A stretch of DNA of 64,000 nucleotides, from the NCBI RefSeq assembly GCF_900625095.1, contig NZ_LR130760.1, positions 470,301 to 534,300 on the forward strand. Direction: 5' to 3'. Position numbers and translations under genes: made by a program. Numbering within the stretch: position 1 is the first letter of the stretch; every line of letters begins with the position of its first letter. The stretch is from Acinetobacter ihumii (GTDB lineage Bacteria > Pseudomonadota > Gammaproteobacteria > Pseudomonadales > Moraxellaceae). Under the pieces are notes generated by a model, which made no database searches, was not told the origin of the DNA, and saw only the letters and a list, made by a program, of their open reading frames with translations. Of this stretch, positions 28,440 through 37,310 are shown one piece after another.

Positions 28440-29450
28440 TTATTGAATCTGTTTAAGCATGTATTTCGCACCTGCATGATTCTGATTAGTCGCCAAATTT
28501 TGTAAGATGCCCACCGCACGTGCTTTCGGATTGGCAAAACGATTTTTATACGCCGAGACATGGGTTAAACATTTAGCGACTAATACGCCCGATTCCGCAT
28601 ATACATTACTGCCGTTGGTATTATAAAGCTTTCCGAAGCTATATGCTTTTTCAGCATTATTACAAGCCGCAATCTGATTTTGATTTTTACTCAAATCTTT
28701 ACGTGCATCGACATAATATCTTAATTGCTGTGATTGAGGCGTTTCAGCTCGTTTCTCTGTCAATTTTGTAGCTATTTCTGTATTTAATTTATGCTCTTTC
28801 TTGATGTCTAATTCTTTTTTAAGATCAGACTCCTTTTTAGATTCAGTCTCTTTTTCAGACCCATGTTTATTATTTTTAACTGCAATGCTTTGCGTGACTA
28901 TTTTCTTAGACGTAACGGTTGAATTTGTGATCTTGCCATAAAAGTTTTTGCTTTCTTCCAATGACATTAAACGTGTTTGCAAACTCACAACTCGACTACC
29001 ATCATGACCTTGCATTAACTGATGTTCTGCAACAGGTTCAATCGAAACAATCCAGTTTTGAGCTTGATTGGTCTGACATTGATATGCACCAATGCCTTGT
29101 TTGACATGACGATGCGCTGCCAAAGCTCTCTTAGCCGCAGGATCTTTCACGAGACTCAGATTACTTTTATACAATAACGAAAATTTACCGCCAGTGGCAT
29201 GGCAATATTGACTGAGATATTTTCGGGGATACAGTGATTCAGGTTCAAGCTCTCCCTGCTGTTGTCCCCCATCATAAATATAGTCTTTAGCCGACCCATC
29301 GCGATTATTTAATTGTTTTTGGGTAATCAATGCCTGTGCTGAAGCAAAGCTTTGCAATGGTTCTGGCTGATTTTTTTGTACCGATGCGCAGCCATGCAAA
29401 GCTAATGTAATTATTCCCCACCCAATAATTTTTTGAATATTCACGTCCAA
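28440..29450 (-). CDS. Hypothetical lipoprotein with a Lys/Glu-rich segment
   Basis: A 336-residue protein with a lipoprotein signal (IIGWGIITLALHGCAS, lipobox LHGC). There is no ATG at the start: TTG at 29450 or GTG at 29444 must be used. Residues about 195-240 form a highly charged low-complexity stretch (KESDLKKELDIKKEHKL), a likely linker or coiled coil between two cysteine-bearing parts (YLSQYCHATG...YQCQT and AACNNAEKAY...AKCLTH). No family is recognised. The low-complexity tract could vary in length between strains. Confidence 0.62.
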   Translation of the reverse strand: MDVNIQKIIGWGIITLALHGCASVQKNQPEPLQSFASAQALITQKQLNNRDGSAKDYIYDGGQQQGELEPESLYPRKYLSQYCHATGGKFSLLYKSNLSLVKDPAAKRALAAHRHVKQGIGAYQCQTNQAQNWIVSIEPVAEHQLMQGHDGSRVVSLQTRLMSLEESKNFYGKITNSTVTSKKIVTQSIAVKNNKHGSEKETESKKESDLKKELDIKKEHKLNTEIATKLTEKRAETPQSQQLRYYVDARKDLSKNQNQIAACNNAEKAYSFGKLYNTNGSNVYAESGVLVAKCLTHVSAYKNRFANPKARAVGILQNLATNQNHAGAKYMLKQIQ

Positions 29451-29625
29451 TGTCTCAATTCTTTTTTTATGGGTTAATATAGCTTAAAACATTTCTAAAA
29501 ATAAACATAAGATCATGATTTTACATGAAATAAATTTTAAAGAAATTTGATCTTGTTTTCAAATTAATTAATAAATTGCCAACTTTATAGATATTTTTAA
29601 ATGAATAAACAAATACAGCATTGTT

Positions 29626-29648
29626 AAAAAAACCTGCTTTCGCAGGCT
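29626..29648 (-). terminator. Terminator of the SbmA-like gene
   Basis: On the minus strand a CCTGC/GCAGG stem with loop GAAA is followed by seven T residues. It lies 5 bp beyond the gene's stop codon. Confidence 0.85.
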
Positions 29649-29652
29649 CATT

Positions 29653-30846
29653 TTATTTATCCAAAATAGACTCAAAGGCCTTGAGACGCTTGTAAATAGA
29701 AAGAAGCTCAATAATCGTCGGCCACGAACTGATTAAATACTGAAATGAACTTCTAACTTGATCAAAAACATTATTGATTTGTGTCATTAGCCCCAGAGTC
29801 ATTTTTCCTGCTGCAATACTTGGAAACAGCACAAATAAGCTATATATATTATCCAGTTGTAAATACCAGACCCGTGCAAAATTGAAATACACATAATGAA
29901 AATATAAACGGAAATAATTAAATCTGACTTTAGAAAAGAGTTCCTTTAGGGTTTGAGGCTGGGCTCGATCAACATGATCTTCTCCATAGACCAACTCTTT
30001 ACGATATGCGGCTTCCACCTTTTGATTATTAAACTCCAAACCGGGAAGTTTAATACCAATGATTGCTAATAATAGTGTTCCTAAAATTGCCCAAACTATA
30101 GCAGCCCAAACCAGTGAATGATTGACCTCTCCAATAAAAGGCAAACTAGGTACATATTGAGAAAGTTTAAATAAAATAGGCAGAAATGCAATCAAGGTCA
30201 TAATTGCTTTAATAAAATTTACACCAAGGCTTTCCATTGTTGTCGCAAACCGCATGGTATCTTCCTGTACACGCTGCGATGCTCCTTCTACATGCCTTAA
30301 TTTGTCCCAATTTGCAGTGTAATAATCGCTCATCGCAGTACGCCAACGAAACACATAGTGACTTACGAAAAATGTATTAAACACAGATAAACATACTGCA
30401 ACAGCTGCAATATAAAAAAAGGTCAATGTGCCTGTATAGAGTAAATTGATATCTCCTCCACCATTAAACATCTTTTGTATCAAATCATAAAACGGGTTAT
30501 ACCATGCATTGACCAGTACACCTGCTTGCACCCCGAACCAGATATTAAATAAAATAAAAGCAGAGCCCCAAACCGACCATTTTTGCCATGGGTGATCGGA
30601 AAGTATTTTCCAGAACATTGCAAATAAAGCAGTGGCAACAAAAAACCATAGATAAAACCATAAAAACGCAGGCGACCAAAAGCGACTCACTCCCACTGGA
30701 AGTTCTGCATCAGCATAACCTTGAGCAAATCCGAAAAACACTCCCCATCCTTTGCCCCCTGAATACCATAAGACCAAATTGATGATCAACCAGAGCATCA
30801 GTGACAAAAAAAACCACTTTGGTTTTGGAAAAAATGACTTGAACAT
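29653..30846 (-). CDS. sbmA: SbmA/BacA-like peptide transporter
   Basis: A 397-residue inner membrane protein (E. coli SbmA: 406). The N-terminal [16 protein letters not shown], the long charged loop with [22 protein letters not shown], and [23 protein letters not shown] are SbmA landmarks. It has about seven membrane segments and no nucleotide-binding domain, as in SbmA, which uses the proton gradient to import proline-rich antimicrobial peptides, microcins and peptide-like drugs. Start ATG has Shine-Dalgarno AAGGAA. Monocistronic. Confidence 0.92.
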   Translation of the reverse strand: MFKSFFPKPKWFFLSLMLWLIINLVLWYSGGKGWGVFFGFAQGYADAELPVGVSRFWSPAFLWFYLWFFVATALFAMFWKILSDHPWQKWSVWGSAFILFNIWFGVQAGVLVNAWYNPFYDLIQKMFNGGGDINLLYTGTLTFFYIAAVAVCLSVFNTFFVSHYVFRWRTAMSDYYTANWDKLRHVEGASQRVQEDTMRFATTMESLGVNFIKAIMTLIAFLPILFKLSQYVPSLPFIGEVNHSLVWAAIVWAILGTLLLAIIGIKLPGLEFNNQKVEAAYRKELVYGEDHVDRAQPQTLKELFSKVRFNYFRLYFHYVYFNFARVWYLQLDNIYSLFVLFPSIAAGKMTLGLMTQINNVFDQVRSSFQYLISSWPTIIELLSIYKRLKAFESILDK

Positions 30847-31376
30847 AAAGCTGCGATGTTCCTTGTATACACTATCGTTGGGATAGAACTTAAGTCACGA
30901 ATCTTAAATTCCGCCTAAATAACCGTCTATTTTCTGTTATTTAACAAATTTCTATATAGCTCTTTTAGGTCAAGTGATACAAGTACATCGCGATGTTCTG
31001 CAAATAGAACTGTTTTAATAATCCAACACTCACAATTAAAAAATTCGTTATGACTCAATTAATAATAGATGGACTTGATCGCAATCAAATCCATTTTAAG
31101 TTTAGAGCCTGAATCAATTTTCAATGTTCAAAGACCTGATGCGTTCAAAAAAATCCCGAACATCTAGCATGTAATGAACTCACCAATATTTTGGTAAAAA
31201 ATAGCAGTTGAGTGATTATTTTACGCAAACATAAAAGGTTTTTTTATTTATAAACAATATCTTAAAAAGCCAATATTGACACAAAAAAACAACATTATGG
31301 TCGAATATGTCTCAGCATTTTTAACAAATTCGGATAAAATAAAGATTGAATAGCTTAGCGTTTAGAAGATGATCTG
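30847..31376. other. 530-bp spacer with small dyad elements
   Basis: No gene is apparent. A perfect palindrome ACATCGCGATGT lies at 30985-30996, about 140 bp upstream of the sbmA start and could be an operator. A 12-bp-arm hairpin with one mismatch is at 31069-31094 and is followed by TTTT, so it could end a small transcript. The rest is AT-rich with no clear promoter. Confidence 0.4.
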
Positions 31377-31571
31377 ATGGATTTAAAAGCAATTGAACTG
31401 ATTGAACCAGTGACTTTAACCAAAGACAATTTTGCACCTAAAGTTTTTGATAAAGGCACCATACTTAAAGTCATTATGCCCACTCCTACTTCTTTATTGG
31501 TTTCGGATGATGATGGCTTTTCTTTTACGGTTGCTTTCGATCAGGAAAATAAAGTCTGGCGTAAATTTTAA
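31377..31571 (+). CDS. Small hypothetical protein, 64 residues
   Basis: A 64-codon ORF (MDLKAIELIEPVTLTKDNFA at the start, DQENKVWRKF at the end). The pattern of alternating hydrophobic residues and the turn SDDDGFSF suggests a small beta-rich domain. No signal peptide or membrane segment. The codon use looks real and the acidic, soluble composition argues against chance. No family recognised; no partner nearby. Confidence 0.6.
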   Translation: MDLKAIELIEPVTLTKDNFAPKVFDKGTILKVIMPTPTSLLVSDDDGFSFTVAFDQENKVWRKF

Positions 31572-32025
31572 ATAATTGGCTTGATCATAAATTTAAGCTT
31601 TATCGTTGTGATTGCAATTTATCTTTTTATATTTTTTAAAATTTTTCAGGATCAAGGGAAAACTTGAATTGTTACTTCAACATTCATGACTTTGTAAGCC
31701 ATCAACTTTGCCTATAAACTTTTGATCTATAGCGTCCTAAGCCGAATCGAGACCTTTTGGGTAAGTACATACTTGCTTTATAAGCATCGATGCATGCCAC
31801 TCTTTTCGATTCCCTTGTAGAGCTTGTGCTCCATATCCTTGAAATATAGTTTAGGTCAGTTAGAGTGGGATTGTTTTCCTTAAATGGGTTATTTTTCACC
31901 ATTAATAAAATATTTTTTCATAGATACAGAGATTTATCATAAAATCTATCAAACTAATTCAAATGATCGACTTATATTTTCAATTAATATTCATTTAACG
32001 CTTATTTTTCGCATGGGAACTTTAT
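31572..32025. other. 454-bp spacer, possibly holding one small minus-strand ORF
   Basis: Nothing firm is seen here. A 66-codon minus-strand ORF at 31702-31902 would encode a strongly basic product with STSSTRESKRVACIDAYKAS; it has a weak AATAAT upstream and no Shine-Dalgarno. It is left as a possibility, not called as a gene. Confidence 0.3.
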
Positions 32026-32913
32026 TTAGGCCCAAATCACCATGATGGCAGCAATAATGACTAATCCCAGTCCCAAATGATCTGTTGCTGCAAGTTTTTC
32101 TTTAAAGAAGAATGCTGAAATGAGTAGGCTAAATAAGATTTCAATCTGACCAAGAGTTTTCACAATTGCAACCGTTTGCATACTCATGGCACTAAACCAG
32201 CCGAGTGAAGCTAAAAAGCTACAAACGCTAACTTTAAATGTAGTACCAATCCGTTGCCACATGGCATACAAAGTATGTCGACTAAATAACCCCAAATATA
32301 ACAACATGATCAAACATTGAAAGCTAATCAAGCTACATAGTACCCATGCAGCCCGATGTAAAAAAGGCAACATGCTGAGTTCTAAACTGGCTTCCCGTAC
32401 CAACAGCGAAGTGATTGCAAAACACAATCCACTTCCTAATCCCATAAACAAAGTTGCCATTGAAAGTTGTGTATGCGCGCGACCTTTACTGAGTAAAAAT
32501 ACCGCAACCGCACCGATCAATACCCCCAGCCAGCCCCACATACTTAGATGTGCCTGTAAAAATATAACGCCCACTATTGCAGCCAAGATGGCTTCGCTTT
32601 TCGCCAGTCCAACCCCGATTGCATAGTTCCTTTGTTGAAAGAGTTTAACCATCAAAGCAGTGGCATAAATCTGACTCACGCCTGCAATGATGATGTAGAG
32701 CCAAAATTGAGCTGAAAAATATACCTGCACCTTGACAGGCTGGTGTAGATAGAGCAGTCCGAGATAGCTAAATGCAAAAATAGGTGAAAAGATGAATCGG
32801 GCAAGTGTCGTGCCATAGACATCTACAGTCGTGCTTAACTGTTTTTGAAATGCGTTACGCCAAGCCTGCATAAATGCAGCCATGATGGTAAATAAAATCC
32901 ATGTCATTGCCAT
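32026..32913 (-). CDS. DMT-superfamily (EamA-like) transporter
   Basis: A 295-residue membrane protein from ATG 32913 (MAMTWILFTIMAAF); the frame extends 17 residues further upstream and the true start is uncertain. Ten membrane segments are arranged as two five-helix EamA repeats (IGVGLAKSEAILAAIVGVIF ending the first; LGQIEILFSLLISAFFFKEK ending the second). DMT proteins export amino acids or other small metabolites; substrate unknown. It ends at 32026 with no clear terminator. Confidence 0.85.
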   Translation of the reverse strand: MAMTWILFTIMAAFMQAWRNAFQKQLSTTVDVYGTTLARFIFSPIFAFSYLGLLYLHQPVKVQVYFSAQFWLYIIIAGVSQIYATALMVKLFQQRNYAIGVGLAKSEAILAAIVGVIFLQAHLSMWGWLGVLIGAVAVFLLSKGRAHTQLSMATLFMGLGSGLCFAITSLLVREASLELSMLPFLHRAAWVLCSLISFQCLIMLLYLGLFSRHTLYAMWQRIGTTFKVSVCSFLASLGWFSAMSMQTVAIVKTLGQIEILFSLLISAFFFKEKLAATDHLGLGLVIIAAIMVIWA

Positions 32914-32992
32914 CGGATTCAGCTGAGATAGAAAAAACTGAGCTAATTTACGCGTTTCACACAAATTTTTCGAGATTTAATTGATCAAAATG

Positions 32993-33017
32993 AAAAAACC
33001 CTATCTAAAAAGATAGG
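32993..33017 (-). terminator. Terminator of the small zinc-ribbon gene
   Basis: On the minus strand a CCTATCT/AGATAGG stem is followed by GTTTTTTC. It lies 43 bp beyond the zinc-ribbon stop codon. Confidence 0.8.
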
Positions 33018-33059
33018 ACTTTTCTTCAAGACAGAGGATAACTGTTTGAGGTGTGCGGC

Positions 33060-33203
33060 TTAGGCAATTTTGCTGTTAAATTGATTGCCAAGGCATTTGG
33101 TACACGGGGGTAAACGATCTGTACCAATTTCTAAGTAAGTGCGATGTCCACATTGGACACAAAAATAGAAGCCTGTTCCCGGTTTATCGCCAGCAGTAAC
33201 CAT
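33060..33203 (-). CDS. Small zinc-ribbon protein, 47 residues
   Basis: A 47-codon gene with start ATG 33203. It encodes MVTAGDKPGTGFYFCVQCGH, then a short turn, then LPPCTKCLGNQF. Two CxxC knuckles (CVQC and CTKC) separated by about 15 residues make a zinc ribbon, and GTGFYFCVQCG...LPPC resembles small zinc-ribbon proteins found across Proteobacteria. Such proteins are likely nucleic-acid or protein binders, but no target is known. A TATAAT box in a minus-strand orientation lies about 35 bp upstream and a terminator lies after it, so it is a single-gene unit. Confidence 0.85.
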   Translation of the reverse strand: MVTAGDKPGTGFYFCVQCGHRTYLEIGTDRLPPCTKCLGNQFNSKIA

Positions 33204-33647
33204 TTTCGCTCTCCATATTTTTTAGAAATGGTATTCATATTATAACTTGATAGTGCTGCCGATCTATTGTCTTTTCTGACAAATGGTGACGGCAAGTGAG
33301 CAATTAAAAATCAAAATTAAAAATATTGAATGAAACAAATGTTCAATCTTCCCTCTTCTTAAATTCAAAGTGAGCCCAGCGCTTAAGCGATATCAATGTT
33401 TTCAGCATGTTATGACACTTTTATTTTAAAATGATGGTTTATATCTCCATATTCATCCGAGTCTTTGAGTATCTAAAAAACAAAAATCAAATAAATCATT
33501 ATATTTCAAAATATTAAGTTAAAATAAAACTATCATCCATGTTAAATTCTACAGGTTAGGACTTGAGATTAAAGCTGATTTTTTTTAAGAAATGGCGCAG
33601 AATAGAACTCATTTCTTGGGATTCAATGATGAGTTCAAAATTATCTT
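33204..33647 (+). promoter_or_regulatory. Upstream region of ygfZ with two mutually exclusive hairpins
   Basis: A 444-bp spacer without a gene. Close to ygfZ two perfect 8-bp stems compete: stem A pairs AAGAAATG (33587-33594) with CATTTCTT (33610-33617); stem B pairs GAACTCAT (33606-33613) with ATGAGTTC (33629-33636). They share 33610-33613 and cannot form together. Stem B ends 11 nt before the ygfZ ATG at 33648, where the ribosome would land. Confidence 0.5.
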
Positions 33648-34370
33648 ATGAGTAATTTAGCTTTCGTATCATTTTCACTTCAGGGTGTGGATGCACAAAA
33701 ATTTTTACAGGGTCAAGTGACCATTAATGTAGAGGCTTTAGTAGAAAACACCACCCGCTATACCGCAATCTGTGATTTAAAAGGCCGTATCCATTTTGGT
33801 TTATGGTTAAAAAAACAATCTGCTGAAAGCTTTCAAATCGTCACAACGCAAGATCAAAGCGAAGAATTTGCCAAACATATTCGTAAGTACGGTGCGTTTT
33901 CTAAAATGAAACTTGAAGACACAGGCATGGTATTTCCAACCCTGATTGAAACAAGTAGCGAATTTTCAAGTATTGAGACCGATGTGACCGCTTGGCAGTT
34001 ACAAGCCATTGAAGCAGGTCAGGCATGGATTGCTCAAAATACCGAGCATGAGTTTCAACCACAAGAGTTACGTTTGCATCAACGTGAAAGTGTGCACTAT
34101 GACAAAGGTTGTTATTTAGGTCAGGAAATTATTGCGCGGTTATGGTTTAAAGCCAAACCAAAGCATTGGCTACATTTAGTATCTGGCCAAGGGGACGCTC
34201 CTGCTCCTGCAACAAAATTAAGTCCTGATGTTGAAGTCGTGAATAGCATTGCGGTTGAAGGTGGCTATAAAGCTTTGGTCGTCGCTAAACCTGTTGCGAT
34301 CCAAGAATTAAACTTAACTATGCTGGATTTACCAGAATATTTAAGTGGCGATGTCGCAAGACCGCAATAA
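33648..34370 (+). CDS. ygfZ: YgfZ/GcvT-family folate-binding protein
   Basis: A 240-residue protein of the YgfZ family. The invariant motif is KGCYLGQEIIAR (Cys near 165) and the N-terminal QGVDAQKFLQGQVTIN is typical. YgfZ uses tetrahydrofolate and supports repair or assembly of Fe-S proteins such as MiaB. It is short compared with E. coli YgfZ (326 residues), as is usual for Acinetobacter-type members. No evident Shine-Dalgarno precedes the ATG, which fits the structured leader just upstream. Confidence 0.9.
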   Translation: MSNLAFVSFSLQGVDAQKFLQGQVTINVEALVENTTRYTAICDLKGRIHFGLWLKKQSAESFQIVTTQDQSEEFAKHIRKYGAFSKMKLEDTGMVFPTLIETSSEFSSIETDVTAWQLQAIEAGQAWIAQNTEHEFQPQELRLHQRESVHYDKGCYLGQEIIARLWFKAKPKHWLHLVSGQGDAPAPATKLSPDVEVVNSIAVEGGYKALVVAKPVAIQELNLTMLDLPEYLSGDVARPQ

Positions 34371-34376
34371 CTTGTT

Positions 34377-34481
34377 ATGAATGCCCTATTGATTTGTAGT
34401 AGAAATCAATGGCGTAGCCCAACAGCAGAACGTGTATTTTCAAAACACATGAATACGCGCTCTGCTCGAATCCATAGCTAA
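34377..34481 (+). pseudogene. Remnant of a low-molecular-weight protein-tyrosine-phosphatase-like gene
   Basis: Only 34 codons remain: MNALLICSRNQWRSPTAERV, then a short tail and a stop. ICSRNQWRSPTAE is the N-terminal phosphate-loop region of a small LMW-phosphatase-like family (usually CSRNxWRSPTAE, about 105-110 residues). After the loop, KHMNTRSARIHS ends at TAA where the family continues with a catalytic Asp region. The following bases do not restore it. It starts 6 bp after the ygfZ stop and looks like a 3'-deleted remnant. Confidence 0.75.
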
Positions 34482-34567
34482 GCCAAAGCTGTCATTAAAC
34501 ATTTCTTTACTATTGTTTTTCATGATTTTTTGGCATGATCAAGCTGCTTATTCTTATGGAATATACA

Positions 34568-35275
34568 ATGAAATTTTTATTCAGCGCATTGACTTTAAGC
34601 TTATTCGGTATGAGCTTGGCACATGCCAATATCGCCACTGTTCAAGAAAATTTAAAAAAGAATTTTCCAGATATTCCAGTTCAGTCAGTTCAAAGCACAC
34701 CGTTAAAAGATATTTATGAAGTCTATATGGGCGGGCAAATTGTCTATACCAATGATGATGCCAATTATTTTTTTATTGGCAATTTAATTGACAATAAAAA
34801 CCAGAAAAACTTAACTGAAGACAGCTTACAAAAGCTTGAGAAAATTGATGTATCTGCTCTGCCACTGAATCAAGCCATTAAACATGTCAAAGGCAATGGG
34901 CAACGTGTCATTTATCTGTTTAGTGACCCTGATTGTCCTTATTGCCAACGCTTAGAACAGCAAATGACCTCGATCGACAACGTGACAGTTTATCTGTTTT
35001 TATATCCGCTCAAAGGCTTACATCCGAATGCTGAACATATCGCCAGCCAAATCTGGTGTGACAAAGATCCTTATGCAGCATGGGAAAATTATCTGTTAAA
35101 TAAAAAGCAACCTGCCAAGTCTGCCAGTTGCCAAACACCAATTCAAAAAAATCTGGAATTAGGTAAACGCTTAAAAATCAATGGAACACCGACCATGTTC
35201 CTCAAAAATGGTAACCGTATTACCGGTGCTGTACAGGCAGATGATTTAAATCAGCTCTTGGACGAAAACAAGTAA
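34568..35275 (+). CDS. dsbC: DsbC-like periplasmic disulfide isomerase
   Basis: A 235-residue protein starting at ATG 34568 (MKFLFSALTLSLFGMSLAHA), with signal cleavage after AHA. An N-terminal dimerisation domain (NFPDIPVQSVQSTPLKDIYEVYM) precedes a thioredoxin fold with active site DPDCPYCQRLE and the cis-Pro loop GTPTMFLKNG. Two further cysteines (IWCDKD, SCQTP) may form a structural disulfide. DsbC corrects wrong disulfides in secreted proteins. It is adjacent to a Sel1 gene that may be separate. Confidence 0.93.
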   Translation: MKFLFSALTLSLFGMSLAHANIATVQENLKKNFPDIPVQSVQSTPLKDIYEVYMGGQIVYTNDDANYFFIGNLIDNKNQKNLTEDSLQKLEKIDVSALPLNQAIKHVKGNGQRVIYLFSDPDCPYCQRLEQQMTSIDNVTVYLFLYPLKGLHPNAEHIASQIWCDKDPYAAWENYLLNKKQPAKSASCQTPIQKNLELGKRLKINGTPTMFLKNGNRITGAVQADDLNQLLDENK

Positions 35276-35281
35276 ATGTGA

Positions 35282-35308
35282 GGGAAGTTTTAAATGCTTG
35301 AACTTCCC
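35282..35308 (+). terminator. Possible terminator after dsbC
   Basis: An 8-bp stem GGGAAGTT/AACTTCCC with an 11-nt loop; the downstream T-run is weak. Confidence 0.55.
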
Positions 35309-35470
35309 AGATTTAATCTATGATTAAGCAATCCCCTGTAAAAAATGACACATTCCATCGCAATTTTTGTATTTACATTCCAGACAAAGCTTTTATGATG
35401 ATGGTTCACCATGTAACACCGATATTGTGCATCAATGGAATGATGTCAGTATGACAACAGGATTTTTAAA

Positions 35471-36280
35471 ATGAAAAAACTTCTTCTCGCTGGTCTTATT
35501 GCTTTATCTTCAACCACTTTCGCTGCGGAAACAGCAACTCCTACAAGTGCAACTAATAATCCTTTTGCAAAAGCAGAGCAATTGTATAAAGACAAAAATT
35601 ATAATGCGGCTTATCAGGAAATGGATCGTTTAGCCAAAACAGGCAATTCTCAAGCCATTTACAATCAGGGCTTCATGAGTGAATTAGGTCAAGGCACAGC
35701 CAAAGATCCAAAAAAAGCCTTAGCGGCTTATCAAGAGGCTTCAAATAAAGGCTACTCGGTTGCCACTTATCGTCTTGCTCAAATTTATATGGCGGGTGAT
35801 TTGGGTGTCACTAAGGATGAGACAAAAGGGCGTGAATATTTGGAAAAAGCCTCGAATGCTGGACTTGATGAAGCAACTATTGAGCTTTCAGTGCTATTAT
35901 TTGCTCAAAACACAGATGCATCAAACAAGCTGGCTCTACAAAAAATTCAACCTTTAATTAATAAAAATAATTATCGTGCCATTCATTTAAAAGCCATTTA
36001 TGACATTAGTAATGGTTTTAAAACCAAGAATGAAGCAGCCATTAAAGTCGGCTTAGCCAGCATCGAAAGTTTGGCCAAGAAAGGTTATATTCCTGCATTG
36101 ATGGCGGTAGGAAATATGATGACCAACGGCAATATCGTGCCGCAAAACTTACCTGAAGCGCGAAAAATATTTTCGGCATTGGCTCAGGACAATGTGCCTC
36201 AAGCCAAAGAATCACTGGCGGTAGTAGATAAACTAATTGCTGAAAAAGCCAAAGCACCAGCAGCAAAAGCCAAAAGTTAA
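35471..36280 (+). CDS. Periplasmic Sel1-repeat protein
   Basis: A 269-residue protein with a signal peptide (MKKLLLAGLIALSSTTFAAE). It holds several Sel1-like repeats of about 36 residues: GNSQAIYNQGFMSELGQGTA, KGYSVATYRLAQIYMAGDLG, AGLDEATIELSVLLF and others, each with the AxxxLG pattern, ending in a basic tail (EKAKAPAAKAKS). Sel1 proteins are scaffolds that bind partners; the target here is unknown. It sits in its own unit with a stem-loop after it. Confidence 0.85.
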   Translation: MKKLLLAGLIALSSTTFAAETATPTSATNNPFAKAEQLYKDKNYNAAYQEMDRLAKTGNSQAIYNQGFMSELGQGTAKDPKKALAAYQEASNKGYSVATYRLAQIYMAGDLGVTKDETKGREYLEKASNAGLDEATIELSVLLFAQNTDASNKLALQKIQPLINKNNYRAIHLKAIYDISNGFKTKNEAAIKVGLASIESLAKKGYIPALMAVGNMMTNGNIVPQNLPEARKIFSALAQDNVPQAKESLAVVDKLIAEKAKAPAAKAKS

Positions 36281-36292
36281 GTCAGTTCCATG

Positions 36293-36325
36293 ATGACTTT
36301 GTCTCAGATGTTGAGGCAAAGTCAT
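36293..36325. terminator. Terminator-like hairpin between the Sel1 and AEC genes
   Basis: A 9-bp arm ATGACTTTG with CAAAGTCAT and additional inner pairing between convergent genes. There is no strong T-run on either side. Confidence 0.6.
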
Positions 36326-37249
36326 TTACCACCACAACATGATCAAAGCACTTATTCCGACAAACCCCAAAATCGTGCTTAACATTAACGGGGTTAAAGC
36401 GCGTTCGTTCAGACCATAAGCTTGACCAAATATACCAAACGCAATCGGCATCGGTAATGCCGCCAAAATGGTTCCTGCATACAGCATTTCTTGGCTCACA
36501 TTAGGTAAAACCCGAAGTAAACCATAAATGACCAAAGGCATCATTAGCACTTTAAAAGCGACCAATAAACCCGATTGTAGATTTAAAGCAGTTATACCCA
36601 TGCCCACCAAGCTCCCCCCAATCACGAACAAAGCCAATGGTGAGGCAGTTTTACCCAATAAAGCCAAAGATTGATCGACCAGTACAGGCAGTCGAATGTC
36701 GAATAAGATGCAACTCATGCCTAAAATAATCGCAATAATTACTGGATTTTTAAGTAAATTTTTCACTGTTTTTTTGATAAGTGAACCAATATATTGCTGC
36801 TCTTGTTGCCCCGCTTCTGCCAATGCAAGCACCAAAGCCAAAATCAATAAATTTTCTAAAATGAGTGTCAGTGAAATATAAATGGCTGCGTGTGATCCCA
36901 TCAGCAAACTTAGAACGGCTGTCCCTATAAAGCCTGTATTAGACATGGATGCACCCATTGCAAATACCGCAGTCGGGGTCAGTGCATGATTAAAACAATA
37001 ACGATAACAATAAAATGCCAGTGCAAAAATAATCAGTGAGCCGCCGCCATAAGCAATAAAATAAGACGGATGCCAAATATCATTCAGGCTTTTGTTAGAC
37101 AGGGCATAAAGTAAAAACGCGGGTAAGGCAATTTTAATGATAAAAGCACTGAGTGCCTTAATTTGATCGGATGTGATCAGTCGGATAGAAACGCTCAGAT
37201 AACCTGCTAACAAAAGCAGAAAAATCGGAACAATCACCTGTACAACCAC
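36326..37249 (-). CDS. AEC-family transporter
   Basis: A 307-residue membrane protein with about ten hydrophobic segments in two five-helix halves. GTG at 37249 is the start, with Shine-Dalgarno AAGGATG about 6 nt before it. The first segment (VIVPIFLLLLAGYLSVSIRL) and the conserved SNTGFIGTAVL match the auxin efflux carrier (AEC) family, which exports small organic acids. Substrate unknown. It follows the OYE gene in the same orientation, but a terminator lies between. Confidence 0.86.
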   Translation of the reverse strand: MVVQVIVPIFLLLLAGYLSVSIRLITSDQIKALSAFIIKIALPAFLLYALSNKSLNDIWHPSYFIAYGGGSLIIFALAFYCYRYCFNHALTPTAVFAMGASMSNTGFIGTAVLSLLMGSHAAIYISLTLILENLLILALVLALAEAGQQEQQYIGSLIKKTVKNLLKNPVIIAIILGMSCILFDIRLPVLVDQSLALLGKTASPLALFVIGGSLVGMGITALNLQSGLLVAFKVLMMPLVIYGLLRVLPNVSQEMLYAGTILAALPMPIAFGIFGQAYGLNERALTPLMLSTILGFVGISALIMLWW

Positions 37250-37271
37250 TTCAACATCCTTTTTAAAAATT

Positions 37272-37301
37272 AGAAAGGCACATCTCAGATTGCGCCTTTC
37301 T
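37272..37301 (-). terminator. Terminator after the OYE-family gene
   Basis: On the minus strand AGAAAGGC pairs with GCCTTTCT across a 14-nt loop and is followed by AATTTTT. It lies 10 bp beyond the stop codon. Confidence 0.75.
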
Positions 37302-37310
37302 GGTACTTCA

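Noticed and set aside
31702..31902. A 66-codon minus-strand ORF
   Set aside because: No Shine-Dalgarno, no recognised family and a very basic, irregular composition. It may be a remnant but cannot be supported as a gene.
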